Positions 22,240-34,575 of a stretch of DNA of 64,000 bases are shown in pieces (position 1 is the stretch's first letter; each line of letters opens with the position of its first letter). Under the pieces are notes generated by a model. That model was not told where the DNA came from, searched no databases, and worked only from the letters and a program-made list of their open reading frames with translations. The stretch comes from Anas platyrhynchos (Eukaryota > Chordata > Aves > Anseriformes > Anatidae), in NCBI RefSeq assembly GCF_047663525.1, contig NC_092588.1, positions 142,622,001 through 142,686,000 of the forward strand. Direction: 5' to 3'. The translations under genes were made by a program, and so were the position numbers.

Positions 22240-23340
22240 GAATCTTCTCATCCAGGAATGCCCACTGAAGAATTGTGTATTTTTCAGCATAACTGGACCC
22301 TTTGTAGTATCTCAGAATATGTTATTGCAAAGACAAGGTAGAACATCTGGTTATGCTGAATGTATTCTTCTGCGTTGACCTAGAAAACCCATCACTGGTT
22401 TCTTCAGCTGTTGCACTATAGCTTTATTACTTTCAGTCAACAGCATGACTTGTTCTTTTCAATATCTTTTACCTTTGTTTTCAGTATTTTTAACTGGAAT
22501 TTGGTAAACTAATACGTACACAGTTATTTGGTAATTTTGTATATGAAAGGCACATTGCATATTTTTAACCATATTAAAATCTTGATGAAAATGATGAATT
22601 CACCATTCTAACTGATGATTGTCTATGTAAAGTAACATTGTATTATCACAATTCTTTGTCATTATTATAGTTTTAATGTATGAAAAAAATTTGATGATTA
22701 TTAAATATGTATAAAATGAGCATATTTAAAACACTCTTTTAGATGTGAATTTAAAAGGTTTCTTTCAAAAAAAAAAATCCTTTATATTTTCCTTATATTG
22801 TGTCTGCAAAAATGTTAACAAAAATGTCAGTACAATAACCATTTTTGTTAGTCCTCTTTCATGAAAGACCAAAAAATAAACAAGAATAGTCCAAAAATTC
22901 ATAAAGCAAAACCTCAAGTGTACCTCTGTCCTATTTTATTTTTTGTCCTTCCCCACTCTCCAAGTTTAGATGTTCCTAGTCATATAACAGCTGCCTTTAC
23001 TTTACACCAAAAAGAAAATATCAACTTTTCCCCAAAGATGCTGGAGGAAGCATTTTCTGTAATCTATTAAAATGAGAACAGGGTCCTTGTGTTGTTTCTC
23101 TATGTTATACCTAATTCCCATTCCTCTCTCAGATGTTCCTGGCAGTTCCAGCAGTTTTCCCTAGTGCATGGAGCATCCAGTTGTACCCTAACACAGGGAC
23201 AGCACAGCACCTGGCTGGGAAGGAAGGGGACCTCTGAAATAACAGAACCAAGGCATGGTTTGCTTGCTTCGTTAAGGAGCACTGACTTCACCTAGAGGGA
23301 CAACACATCAGGATCAAATGGTTGGGGAGGAATAGCCTTT
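22240..23340 (+). other. 3' UTR and downstream of PKS copy A
   Basis: AT-rich sequence after the stop codon. Candidate polyadenylation signals are ATTAAA at 22573-22578 and AATAAA at 22875-22880. It appears identical to 60650-61750 in copy B over more than 1 kb, which is striking for non-coding DNA. Short open frames here are not convincing genes. Confidence 0.6.
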
Positions 23341-24090
23341 ATTCATAGCATCATTAAAGTAAGTGGCTGGAAGAGCCCTCAGCAGGTCGCTATGTCCAGT
23401 CTCTTGCTCAGGGAGGATCAATACCAAATTCAGACAGGTTTGCTGATAGCTCTGTCTAGTCAAGTCAGGAAAATGTTCAAGGACGGAGATGCAACTGCTT
23501 CTTTGAGCAACATGTTCTAGTCCTTAATTATCCTCATAGCGACTTTTTTCCCCTTATAATCAGGTGAATGTTCATCCACCATGTACCTCCATAAAGCGCC
23601 TTCCTTTCTCTTTTTGGTAACATCTTACATATTAAGAGGCTGGTATTAGGTGCTCCTGAAGCTCTCTTGTCCAGGCTAAACAAGCCCTGTTCCCTCAGCC
23701 TCTCCTCAGAGCTCTGGTGCTCCAGTCCTCAATCCTCTTGAAGGCCCTCTGCTGAACTCACTCAAGATTATCAATATGTTTCTCATACTGGGTGGGTGGA
23801 GGTGGGGTGTCCGAAACTGGACCATTGTTCCAGATGTGTAAAGAGTGCTGAGTAAATCGAGAGAATAATTTCCTTGGATCTACAGGCTGTGCTCTTGCTG
23901 CTGCAGTCCAGGATGCTGTTAGCCTTTGTCAGTGCCAGCATGCACCAAGGACCTATTTAAGTTCATTGCCTGCCAGGACTCCCAGGTCCTTTTCATCCCA
24001 GCTGCTCACCAGCCAGTCGGTCCTCAGCCTGTACTACTGCAGGGCTTAGTCTGTTTCTTGTGCAGGACTTGGCATGTCTCCACTGAATTT
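23341..24090 (-). mobile_element. Old, diverged CR1 fragment downstream of copy A
   Basis: CR1-like minus-strand sequence with typical phrases (GGCTGGAAGAGCCC near 23365; CCAGGCTAAACAAGCCCTG; CTCCAGTCCTC; CCCAGGTCCTTTTC) but many indels and no open frame. The same element lies at 61751-62500 in copy B. Confidence 0.7.
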
Positions 24091-24740
24091 CATGAATCAC
24101 AGAATTGTAGGGGTTGGAAGGGACCTCAAGAGATCATCGGGTCCAACCCCCCTGCCAAAGTAGGTTCCCTAGAGTAGGCTGCCCAGGTAGGCATCCAGAC
24201 GGGCCTTGAATATCTCCAGAGAAGGAGACTCCACAACCACCCTGGGCAGCCTGTCCCAGTGCTCCGTCACCCTCACCATGAAGAACTTCTTTTAACTGTT
24301 GGTGCAGAACTTCCTGTGCTCCATTTAGTGGCTATTGCCCCTCGTCCTGTCCCCACAAACCACTGAAAAGAGGTTGACCAAATCCCTCTGTGTCCCACAC
24401 TTAAGATATTTGTAAACATTGTTAAGATCCCCTCTCAGTCTTCTGTTCTCCAGGCTGAACAGACCCAGGTCTCTCAGCCTTTCCTCACAGGGAAGATGCT
24501 CCAGTTCCTGCATCATCCTTGTTGCCCTCCGCTGGATTCTCTCCAGGAGATCCCTGTCTTTTTTTATAGTGGGGAGCCCAGTACTGGACACAGTACTCCA
24601 TGTGAGGCCTGACCCGGGCAGAGTAGAGGGGGAGGATCACCTCCCTTGACCTGCTGGCTACGCTCCTTTTTATGCATGCCAGATGAAGTTCCTTTCAGCT
24701 CATTCCTGTAGCCTGCCCAGGTCACTTGTGTTAGGTTATG
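24091..24740 (-). mobile_element. CR1 LINE 3' fragment downstream of copy A
   Basis: It starts at the octamer-like TGAATCACAGAATTG and continues with GGGTTGGAAGGGACCTCAAG. ORF2 C-terminal codons occur on the minus strand within 24591-24325. It is present in copy B at 62501-63136. A 15-bp length difference lies at its right end (about 24735). Confidence 0.85.
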
Positions 24741-25605
24741 TGACAGAAGCTCATCTGAACACCTACAAAGAAGGTAAATAACAATCTCTGCACTCCCCTC
24801 ACCTTGTTGTACAAGGTACTTGTTGTGTTAACGGTATATGGCTGAGGGAGACCCTCCCGTTGAGTCGTGAGGTTCAGAAAGGACCCCTTCACTTTCAAAC
24901 TCCTTCTCAGAGAGGAGTCAAGGTGTGGTTGGATCCAATCCTAGTCCCAGACTTGGTCAACACTTTATGTGTAAAGAATTATGGATATAGATACTCACGA
25001 GAGTCAATGGTTGCCTGTTTCAGAGCCCTACCAAGGACTTTCACTGAGACAGTTTCACAAAGTTGAAAAGATATGTAATTTATTAAGGCAACAGATATAA
25101 GAGATTGAGAATTGCTGTTGACAAATTCACTTATGGCAATAACTGAGCTTGAGTTAATAGTTCAGTGCTTTTGCTGGCTACCATCATGCTCCTGCTCCTG
25201 CCCTGGCTGGGAACCTCTGGCAGTAGCCAGGCAACTCACAAGGTGGAGAAACAGAGATCCCTTCCAACCTCACCCATTTTGTGATTCCTTTAGAAAATAA
25301 AGCCTCCAAATGTGTAATTGGTTGTGTATTCCAGCACTTTCACATTATAAAAATCTCTCTTGGAAAGGGAGAGAGAGAAAGAGAGAGAGAGACAGAGAAC
25401 TGGCTACCATCATGCCCCTGCTCCTGCCCTGGTTGGGTGTTTTATTTGTCCCCTGTGCAAGGGGGTCACACTGACTCCAGAGCTTGTATCCCCAGCTCCT
25501 GGCAATTCGTTGAGCAATGCAGGCATTCAAGTTACATTAACTGTATGTGGGAATCTCCCATACATCTCCCCACTGTGTACTTGCAACTGAATCGATTGAC
25601 TGAAG
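24741..25605. other. Duplicated 3' flank, no gene seen (partner 63137-64000)
   Basis: Matches copy B to the right edge of the window with very few differences. It contains a GA-rich simple repeat at 25366-25393 (partner 63761-63788) and two short related stretches (GCTGGCTACCATCATGC...CTGCCCTGG) at about 25173-25210 and 25399-25435. No gene recognised. Confidence 0.7.
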
Positions 25606-28237
25606 TCTTGAGCAAGCCAGCTCTGATTCTGTGAAGCAGAAGCACCAACTCTGTCTGGATGCAGCCATTGCTGCTTTCTGGCTTTCTATTGCCCGAACTC
25701 TCAATGTTGGTCAGCACTGCCCAGCCACGCACTTCAGAAACTGGGTTTCCATCGCTAGTGATGGCACTTGCATTGAGGTGATGCTAAAGCAGCTCCTATC
25801 TTCTACGTGCTTTGCTTTTGACTGCTTCACTGGATCTACCATGAAGGTCCAAGGGGCCAGAATGTTTGAATAAAACCAAGACCATTGCCAGTCCCCAGAA
25901 GTATAGTAAGAAACCTGATCTTGAAGAATGCTCTGGAGATGTGGGTTTTAGCTGCAGCTGGGGCAATGAGCACTTGACCATCCTGGCAGCAGCAGGTTGC
26001 AGTGCAGGGTAACCCAGCAGTGGCAGAGCACTGACTACCCGACAGCTTGTGTCTGACAAATATGTAGGGCATGGGAGTAGAAAGATAGCATGGAAAATGC
26101 ATGCAGATGACATGCTAGATCAGATCTTTGACATCCTGAAACCTGGAAGCAGCTGGAAGTGAAGGAAAGGTTATCCAAGAAAAAAAAAGTGGATTGAGAA
26201 AACCACAAAAACAACTTGCACTGTTCTAGGAGCAGTGACAATGGCCCACGTTCTGTTCTGTAGTACCAAAGATCATAGCTGGAGCATATAATCAGGACCT
26301 TGCAGATCTTGCTCAGGCCTCTGAATTTGATTTTTTTTTCCTTTTTTTGTCTTCTTTTCTTCATCAGCTACTGTCAAACATATGATAGTTTGAAGAAAGC
26401 TGCAGCTGTCCTTTCCACCTGAAAAACAGTGTTCTGCTCAAAATCTGGATTGTAATTAGATAAATTATTTGTTAAAGAAGTCTATGTTTAACAGAAGGCT
26501 TTTAGTGACAACGTTGTTTGGTCTTTGCAATTAATCTCAGATGTTGTTAAGCACATGGGGTCTATTTCTAAACATTCTGCGCTCTCAGCCTCCAAACTCT
26601 CAATCCCATTATCAGAGGAAGGATCCCATTAGCGGGATGCATATCAATAATAAGATAATCATGACTCTAGCACAGTACATGGAAAAAGATTATTTTTTCC
26701 AATCAGATCCTGAAATGATGTATTTAGCCAAACTGCTAATATGCCTACCTCCTTTTCTCTGTGTACACCCAGAAATTCAATTAGTTAGATATGTTCTCAA
26801 CAGCAGTGACATAAAAACACAATTAATGAGAAAGAGACCCAACATTTTTTTAGAAAACCTGCTCACTGAGGTACAGTTTGCTTTCTGCCCCAGGCAATTC
26901 ATCAAAACATCTACCCGTTGTATGGAAGGACTCTTCTGCCCGAACCAACAACCTCACTTTCATGCAAGTACACCAATGTCTTGTTTTGCCTGGATCATAT
27001 AACACCTTACAACATGCAGGTCAGCCTGCAGATATAGTCCAGAAGAATACCAGGGGCTGTGGCCAGGCCAAGCCCATGACACAGTGGTGGTTGTAGCTCT
27101 GGTGAGGCCCAGGTGGTGAAGCCTTGGTTTAAAAGCAGCACCACCAAGACTAGGGCTGGCTGTGGCCATGATTCCCCATGGCACCTCTAGGAGCCTCTTC
27201 CCACTGAGCAGCTGAGCTGCCTTGGCCCTGAGCCCAGGCAGCCAAACTAAATACAAATGGATTCCTCTAATCCATTGGGAGGTGGATTTGATCACCTCTG
27301 TTAGTTCAAATTTTGGGAAACCTTTGACATTTCCACCTTAAATAGAGTCTCATTAAAAAAAAATAATAAAAAAAGAACACAACCATTCAGAAGTCCCTGT
27401 CTCATCTCCCTCCTCCTCGTTACTTCCCTTCTGACCACCCTTCATGCTCTAGGGGAAGTCTTACCCCACATTTTTGAAAGCAGAGCCCAGAGAGGCAAAT
27501 TGAAGGGAGGCATGTGTAGCACTCTTTGGGACATGTCTGAAATTTTGTTTGTTAGTTTTTGTTTATTTCTCCATTGATGCTTATGTAGCAGTGAGTGAAT
27601 TCCCAGCATACTTTTAGAAGTATTTTAGTTAAAAATCATAGCATTGTATTCAGTTTCAAATTTCACCGTAATAAAATTTTCATACTTGTATGGAAGCTTT
27701 GTCTACTGCAAACTTAAAAGCAAACACTATAAGTCAAACACAGGGTACAATTTTTATGCGGGTAGTCATTATCTGTGACTGTATAATGCCTGAAGTCCAT
27801 TAACAGATATCAGTCTTATCTACTGGTTCAGATACAGATCCTCTTCAGTTCATTTCCTCAGCTCAGATCAAATCATTCCTGATTAGTTTATGGTGAGAAC
27901 AGTACTTTGTATTACACAGGAGACATTTTAAATTCATTTGATCAAGTAGGAATCAATATTTTAGATGTATCTTTTCCTCTAAAAGGTCTTTAATCCTATG
28001 CTGTAAAAGAAACTGAGTGTTAAATGTTCTCAGAAAATTATGTATAAGAGATATATTCCAAATCTTCTCACCAAATTACGTACAAATAACTTTGTTTCAG
28101 AAAATCACCATTAATATCATAGGATTATACATCCAAGAGGAATGAAACAGACTGAGTTGTAGGTGAAGTGCAAAATGTTTGCTCTTTATTGAAGAAGCTC
28201 CTTCTCTTCCTTTGGAAGTGTTTACTAATCGCCGTGT
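25606..28237. other. Spacer between PKS copies, no gene recognised
   Basis: Mostly AT-rich. Open frames are short and have no family features, including the 153-codon one at 26541-27002. An A-rich run lies at 27354-27375. The partner region of copy B would lie to the right of the window, so conservation cannot be judged here. Confidence 0.5.
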
Positions 28238-28830
28238 TGTCGTGGTTTAACCCGGCCGGCAGCTAAACACCACGCAGCCGTTCGCTCACCCTCCCCCCTC
28301 CCTCTCTGGGACGGGGGAGAGAAATGGAAAGTGAAGCCCGTGAGTTGATAAAAAGACAGTTTAATAAGACAGGAAAATAATAATAACAAAAATAATAATA
28401 ACAATAATAATAATAATGATACAATGGTGATAATAGGAAAGTAATAATAGTATGTACAAACAAGTGATGCACAATGCAATTGCTCACCACCCGCTGACCG
28501 ATGCCCAGCCTAACCCCGAGCAGTCCGGCCCCCTCCCCCCGGCTAGCCACCCCTATATATTGTTTAGCATGACGTCAGATGGTATGGAATACCCCTTTGG
28601 CTAGTTTGGGTCACCTGTCCTGGGTCTGTCCCCTCCCAGCTCTTACTGCACCCCCAGCCTGCCCGTTGGCAGGACAGAGCAAAAGGCTGAGATGTCCTTG
28701 GCTTAGTATAAGCACTGCTCTGCAACAATTAAAGCATCGGGGTGTTATCAGCACTCTTCTCATCCTAAGCCAAAACACAGCATTCCACCAGCTACTAGGA
28801 AGAAAATTAATTCTAACTGAAACAAGGACA
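28238..28830 (-). mobile_element. Solo LTR of an avian endogenous retrovirus
   Basis: The element is 593 bp with inverted ends TGTC (28238) and GACA (28830), flanked by GTGT on both sides (28234-28237 and 28831-28834), a likely 4-bp target duplication. Read on the minus strand it has the usual order of an LTR family common in bird genomes: TGTCCTTGTTTCAG start, a TGACGTCA CRE-like site (28570-28577), a TATATAG promoter motif (about 28555-28561), then an A/T-rich AAT-type stretch (+ strand 28376-28452), ending at AACCACGACA. No internal retroviral sequence is attached. Confidence 0.85.
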
Positions 28831-28837
28831 GTGTTAA

Positions 28838-28872
<35 letters not shown>

Positions 28873-28924
28873 CAACAACAACAACAACAACAATAATAAA
28901 ACAATAATAACAATAAATAATAAC
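28838..28924. repeat. (AAT)n(AAC)n microsatellite
   Basis: About 87 bp of AAT units, then about ten AAC units, then mixed AAT/AAC, directly next to the solo LTR. Confidence 0.95.
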
Positions 28925-30329
28925 ATCCCCTTCCTCCAAAGTGGGGGAAAAATTTTAAGGACTTTGAGGGAAAGTAAGTAGATAAACCCCATGACTGCAG
29001 TTCTGAAATTTATATTCTATTATGTTCTCAGTGTCTGTGGACAGTATCTATCCCGACAGTCTTTACCAGTTCTGGGCTCAAACGACTGTCCTAAGACAGT
29101 TGGAAACGGCACATAAATGCACCTTACTCGCTAGGACCTGTAGTCCCACTGGGATCACTGTGTCTGGCACCCCCTGTAGGCCATGCATCCCCATGCATCC
29201 CCATTTTGTAGCCAGGATTTAAGCTGAAAACAAAGCTTAAACCAGGACACCTTCAAAACACATGAAGCAGGAGTCAATTTTCTGGCAAGGAGTCTGGAGG
29301 TGTGAAACACAGGTAGGGGGTGATGTGAAAGAAAAAGAGGAAAGGATTTCTAGGGCCACTAAAGAACAAATGGCAGCACCCTGAGCAACAATGAAAGGGC
29401 TTTTCAGACATGAAGAAAAATCTGTACAAGTCCAGAAGGACTACCGAGATGTGTGAATTCTCCTCGTGCAGGGGAAGATGCTCCATGTTTGTATGATAAA
29501 AGACAGTTTGAGTAGAGCTTGCACAGACCGACTCTTGGAGCCATTTCGACAGAGTAAATGAAGGTGTGAGTGATCTGAGCAAATGCCTGTGCTCCAAAAT
29601 TGATGTCTCCATCCCAGCTGATAAGCCTGGGCTCCCCTTATAGTCACTTGTGACTAACGGGCACTATAAGGCATGATTATCTGATCCAGAAGGGGAGATG
29701 TACAATAGGTATGATGACTCCCCTTTCTCAGTAACCCGCTTTCCCCAGTGTAACAAGAAACCAGTGCAGTTAGCTGATGTTTGTTGCTCCTGTGGAGACA
29801 GCCAAACTGATTTTGTTGAACATTCAGGGAAATGCAGCCTATGTAGACATGGATAAAATATTTCTAGGCTTATGGCCTGCATTTGGCAAAAATCTATGCA
29901 ACTGTGCATAGGGTATGCGCTGGGGGCTGTGCATGGGAAATACCAGACAAAATGCATGATGGTGTTACTATTGTCAAGTCTACATGTGTCAGCCCTCAGC
30001 AGGAAAGTAACTTTATTTACTCATGACATGTCTGACAAAGGACCCACCTGAGCCATTGTGCTGGTTTAGAAAAACATCCCTACATTTCTCAGAGTAGAAA
30101 CACAGGAAGACTTCATCCAGGTGTTGGACTTCTTGCCAATAATAAAGATACGAAGAACAGGATCCTGTGCAGAATTGTAATTTCTCACCATCAGTTCAAT
30201 TTATTTCTAAGCCATTTGGGAATACAAATAATGCAGTGTTTCATATCGACACACTAGGCCTTTATGTTGCTATGTGAACTGAGGAGAAAGTCTCTAGTTC
30301 TTCTCCTTTTTCAGTAATTAAGCCAATAG
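28925..30329. other. Spacer, no gene recognised
   Basis: No coding, RNA or clear mobile-element signature was found apart from short chance open frames. It borders the PKS relic on its right. Confidence 0.4.
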
Positions 30330-30473
30330 GTAGTGGAACTGACAATTTCTGGAAGCAGATACAATTCATATTATGGAAATGCGATTTGAAAGATTTAGCG
30401 TCAAAATATTATGATCCAGGTAAGAACTACACAGGGAAAAATGTGCCCAATGTGAGCTGTCTTCCTCATGATG
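30330..30473 (+). pseudogene. Relic of PKS exon 3 (KS domain), third gene copy
   Basis: It aligns over nearly the whole length of the second coding exon (12420-12573). Shared landmarks in order are GACAATTTCTGGAA, GA(A/G)AG(A/G)TTT, TATGATCCAG, a GGGAAAAATG-like stretch against GGAAAATCATG, and GCTG(T)CTTC...ATGA at the end. An AG acceptor precedes it (CCAATAG|G), but the donor is destroyed (ATGATGAAA in place of ATGAGTAAG). Residues corresponding to DNFW, ERF and YDP can be read only by changing frame, so it is non-functional. Identity looks about 60-65% by eye, far below the copy A/copy B identity. Confidence 0.78.
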
Positions 30474-30589
30474 AAATCTGTTACTGTGATCTCAAACTCT
30501 ACATTAGATTTTGAGCATGGAGTGAAGCCTCCTGTTTTAAGCATCTCTACACAAATGAGAAGGAGGTAGAGAGTTTGGGAGAGTAAAAT

Positions 30590-30860
30590 AGGACATGAGG
30601 AAACAGCCTCAAGTTGCACTGGGGAGGTTTAGATTGGATATCAGGAAGAATTCCTTCATGGAAAGAGTGGTTGGGCGTTGGAACAGGCTGCCCAGGGAAA
30701 TGGTGGAGCTGCAATCCTTGGAGGTATTTAAGAAATGTGTGTTTGTGGTGTTTAGGGACGTGGTTTACTGGTAGACTAGGTAGTTAGGCAGGCAGTTGAA
30801 ATTTACGATCTTAAGGGTCTTTTCCAACCTAAACGATTCTATGACTCTATGAGTATGGCC
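30590..30860 (+). mobile_element. CR1 LINE 3' fragment, plus strand
   Basis: Plus-strand CR1 3' end (GGGGAGGTTTAGATTGGATA, GGAACAGGCTGCCCAGGGA) closing with the GATTCTATGACTCTATGAG octamer tail. It is inserted between the two parts of the PKS relic. Confidence 0.85.
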
Positions 30861-31034
30861 ATGAGCTGTGCGAGGTTTAGGAGAAACGATGTCTGAGAAT
30901 GAAAACACAGGCTGCCCATCCCTCTAGAAAACCAACGGAATTATTTCTCCTTTCTGCACTGCCAGTTAATACCTCAAATTGAGCATAGAAAACACAGCTG
31001 AGCAGCTGAACACAAGAAATCAATCACTCGCTCT

Positions 31035-31560
31035 TGACTTGCCAAGTTGCTTGCCCATGGAAATGCCACATTTGCTAGCGCTTTTCAGAAATAATTGGCT
31101 TTAGCACTCAGCTGAAGAAATGCCTTTCTTCATTTTTACATGTCCCACTTGTGTTCCACAACTTGAATCAAGTACTGGAAACTATGGAAAAAGAAAACTG
31201 AATTTAACGCAACAGAATTGGATTCGATGTTGCCTAGGATGGCTGCAGCTGCTGAGGAGATCAGCAAGCAATGCACGAAAGACTTGAGGTTCTCTTGTTT
31301 TCAGACCAGAAATAGCACACAAATATAGGAGACAAACAGAGAAAACATGTCCTCAAAGAGTGGGTACGTGATATGTAACAGAAACTTGATGAAAAAAAAT
31401 TGCTCCTCCATGAACACTAACTCTGAATATAAGAAGTCTGAGGTGGGAGGTAATCCTGATAGGCAGCAGGTCCGTGCTCTTTACCTGAATCATTTCTGAG
31501 AGTGTCAGTGGCCATTCCAATGCACCGCTGTGATCATAAAAAAACTCATGGCCTGTCTGG
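31035..31560 (+). pseudogene. Relic of PKS last exon (AT domain), third gene copy
   Basis: It aligns with the AT half of the large PKS exon (about 17965-18545). Landmarks in order are GGAAATGCC (GGAAATCC), TTTTCAGAAA, TTTAGC, CTTTCTTCAT, CATGTCCCA, TTCCACAAC (against TACCACAGC, the codons around the AT histidine), AGGATGGCTGC, AGTCTGAGGTGGGA, AATCCTGATAGGCAGCA, and CAGTGGCCATTCCA followed by GTGATCATAAAAAA. The frame is broken several times. With the exon 3 relic 560 bp upstream, it is a shrunken third PKS gene on the same strand, missing exons 4-6 and most of the last exon. Confidence 0.75.
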
Positions 31561-33890
31561 ACTTTTCTGCTGCTGAGGAGGACTGACTGCTGAACTGTCA
31601 AAGGTTCTTACATCACCGGTTCTGGACTTCAAAGACAGAGGCTGCAGCTGCAAAAATACAAAAGCTAAATACAAATTGGCATTTTGCTTAGCATAAATTC
31701 CATTACTGCATTCATCAAATAAAGAGAAATAACAGGTGCAGAACATCTGAATGTCAAAATACAATTTGTTGAACAGTTAGGGTGCTTTTATGGAACAGAA
31801 ATGAAACCTGAAAATTATCACTACTGCCAGTACTTGTAGCATCACCTAGATCTGTCTCCTGAAACCTGATTTCCTCCACAATTTTTGCAGCGTTCACAAA
31901 ATGCTGCAGCTGCGCCTGATGGACAATGTGAATTAGTGCTGCCAAGACGCAAAGTAGCTTGTGCGAGGCCAAGGTTTAGCTTGGTGTGCCAGGGTCTGAA
32001 CCGTGAAATTCCATGGACAGCACTTTGCTGGGCAATGCGCAGGGGAAGCACGGAGATGTGGGAGGGTCGGGGAATGGGGGCTAAACCGAGGGGTAAACTG
32101 AGACTGAGTTAACATCACATCGTATATCAAACCTGCTGAAACGGTGGACTCAAATCCGGTTCTCACCCATGAGCGAGCTTTGCCTGGGCTGATGGGTTCA
32201 TTTGACTAAGAACATAGATGTCCACTTCTGAAGCAGGTTTCAGAGCTCCCTGCATGTCAATGGAGAGGAACTTCTATGGCAATGAACCACGAAGGAAGTT
32301 AATGTACAGAAACAGGCAGAGGGCTTCCAACTCTTGCTTCTTTCCACTCCACTGAGGAGCATAACGTGACCTGTTTGACCATGCACATCTTCCTTCCTCC
32401 TGTGATGCTTTCCTCATTTCTCTGGGAGATGCCGTGCATTTTTGCTGTTCTCCTGGACTCCAGCTTCCCTGTGTTAGTGAAATAACCAGCAGTGAAGGTG
32501 GTATGGCAGCGCTGGTCTGGTGAACTGCTTTCTGCTGAGTTGTCCTCAGAGAAACTGCCCAGAAACGTCAAGGAAAATTACTTTGGTAGTCCTGGAATTC
32601 ACATACTCCCCGTGGCACCATGAGATTTTAATTCTTGCATGATTCTGGACTGTCTTGCAAGGAAAAGTGAATTCTTAAAACCTGCTTTGCATCTGAAGCC
32701 TTACTCTGTTGACTGTTTATCCGTTTAAAATAAATTTGGCTAACTCACCTTCGAAAAAGAACAAAAACCACAGAATGAAATGTTCAATATGCAATAAAAG
32801 GATAGGTCTCAGAGAGGGGGGAGAGAGTGAGACAGATGAATAGACCAGCTTGTTTTGTGTGCCATGTTAAACAAAGTTAAAACCATCCCCGACTCCCAGC
32901 CTGCTTCCCTGGAAAGGTCTGCGGGCGGACGTCTCAGCTGTGTGGCCACGAGTCTGTCTTCTTCCAGCTCTCCATCTTATCTTTCACCCTTGCTTTTTGT
33001 TCCCAAGCTACCTTTCTGACCCCTCTCTTTTTTTTTTTTTTTTTTTAATTTTTGTTTTGTTTGTATTTTTCAATGATTTTAGTCCTCCTCACAATTAAGG
33101 AAGTGTGGTGAGAGACTCTGGGGAGCAGCTGGGACATGCCGTTCAGTGGGATGGAAGAGCTGAGAGGACACATGAGCTGCATCACTTCCCAAGGGCAAAC
33201 TTACTGTTTTGGAAGGAAAATGCTGCTTTACCTGTTTGGAGGAGTCTGTTTAGGTCAGCAGCATGCGCAGCCTGGGGCTGGGTGCAGGCTGACGCCACCC
33301 TGTAGAGCTGCTGATGGAGCCTTACCCGGCGCTGAACTGTGGCAATGGGCCAGGCAAACCATTCCCACCTCATTTTCCCCCTTAACTTTCCACTACAGGC
33401 ACTTCTTCCTCACACTAACACTGGGCAGGCAGCCCATTAGCTGGGCGTAAGAATGATGAGATGCTGGCTTGAGGAAACAAAGTTCCTGAAAATATTTTAG
33501 CTGTCAGTAGCTTGATTTTCTTTTTTCTTTTTATTATTATTATTTTTTTTTCCATAACGTTTTTTTTTTTTTTTTAATTTTTTCTGTTTTTAATTCACAA
33601 TTTGATGTTTATTTGCCACTGAGGCCTTGGCAGCACTTTATCTGATGGCTGAAGCTTGGGGTAGCTGTCATGAGCAGACAAGCCAGATGAAAAGTAAATA
33701 CTGAAAACGTTGGCTAGAACCAGACATGTCAAAACTGGGGAAACAAAAACAAGAAGGGAGGCTAGCAGGGTCTAGCAGGAGAAGCAACTATAAAACCTCT
33801 AACTAAAAGCAAACTCAGCCCTTGACGGTGTGTGGAAATGTAGAAGAGTTTTGTTCCAGGATTTTTTCTTCTCTTTAGCGTATAGAAGAA
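31561..33890. other. Spacer, no gene recognised
   Basis: No PKS homology could be followed beyond 31560. Poly-T runs lie at about 33028-33047 and 33527-33580. Short open frames at 33105-33450 have no supporting features. Confidence 0.4.
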
Positions 33891-34150
33891 AATCAAAGAC
33901 AAGATCCTAAGAGAGAATCCAAAGCAGGGTGCTTTCTCCTGAAAGCTTTCTTGACAGATACTTGTGTAGCTGATCCTTGAAAAATTCTAGCAATGGCAAC
34001 TCCACAGCACCCTTAAGTAACCTGTTTCAGCACTTACACTTAGTGTAAAAACCTTTTCCTAGTGCTTTGCACTCCTTCTCCATACCTCCCTTTTTGCTGT
34101 AATTCTGGCTGTTTTCATGGAATAGTTTAGTTCTTTATTTATGCGAAGCT
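33891..34150 (-). mobile_element. Possible very old CR1 remnant
   Basis: The phrases GCAACTCCACAGCACC, AACCTGTTTCAGCACTTA and GTGTAAAAACCTTTTCCTA follow the order of a CR1 3' region on the minus strand. It is very diverged and has no octamer tail. Confidence 0.4.
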
Positions 34151-34575
34151 TTGAAGCCCTGTATTTGATTTCTTAAAACATTGAGCAACTTGTTTTGTTT
34201 CATATTTACCACTTGCTGATGACTCAATTCCAAAGGTCTTTTTTACTCACCAAAAATATTTTGCTAATGTATATTTATTATGAAACTGTATGAGTTGCAT
34301 GTTTCCAAAGCTGCTCATCAATATGAATATCTTACTGTGGATCAGAAGTGTTGGTCTGTGAACCACATTGATAAAATTAATATGGTAAAAATTATCCTCG
34401 AAGAATTGACATTGGCTGTTCCACAGCCCACAGTTGCTTGCATTTTCCTCCAGTGACTTTCCTGATATCAGTTCTAAATTCAGGGCTGGGTGAATGGCTT
34501 GGCAAAATATTCAAAGCTTTCTGACTTGGCAGGCTCAAGGGTTGAGATAAGGATGGGGATATCACTCAATTATTA

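Noticed and set aside
26541..27002. 153-codon open frame in the spacer
   Set aside because: No motif, no splice context, and AT-rich composition like its surroundings; a chance open frame is likely.
30400..30620. 72-codon minus-strand open frame over the PKS relic
   Set aside because: The homology to PKS is on the plus strand; the open frame is incidental.
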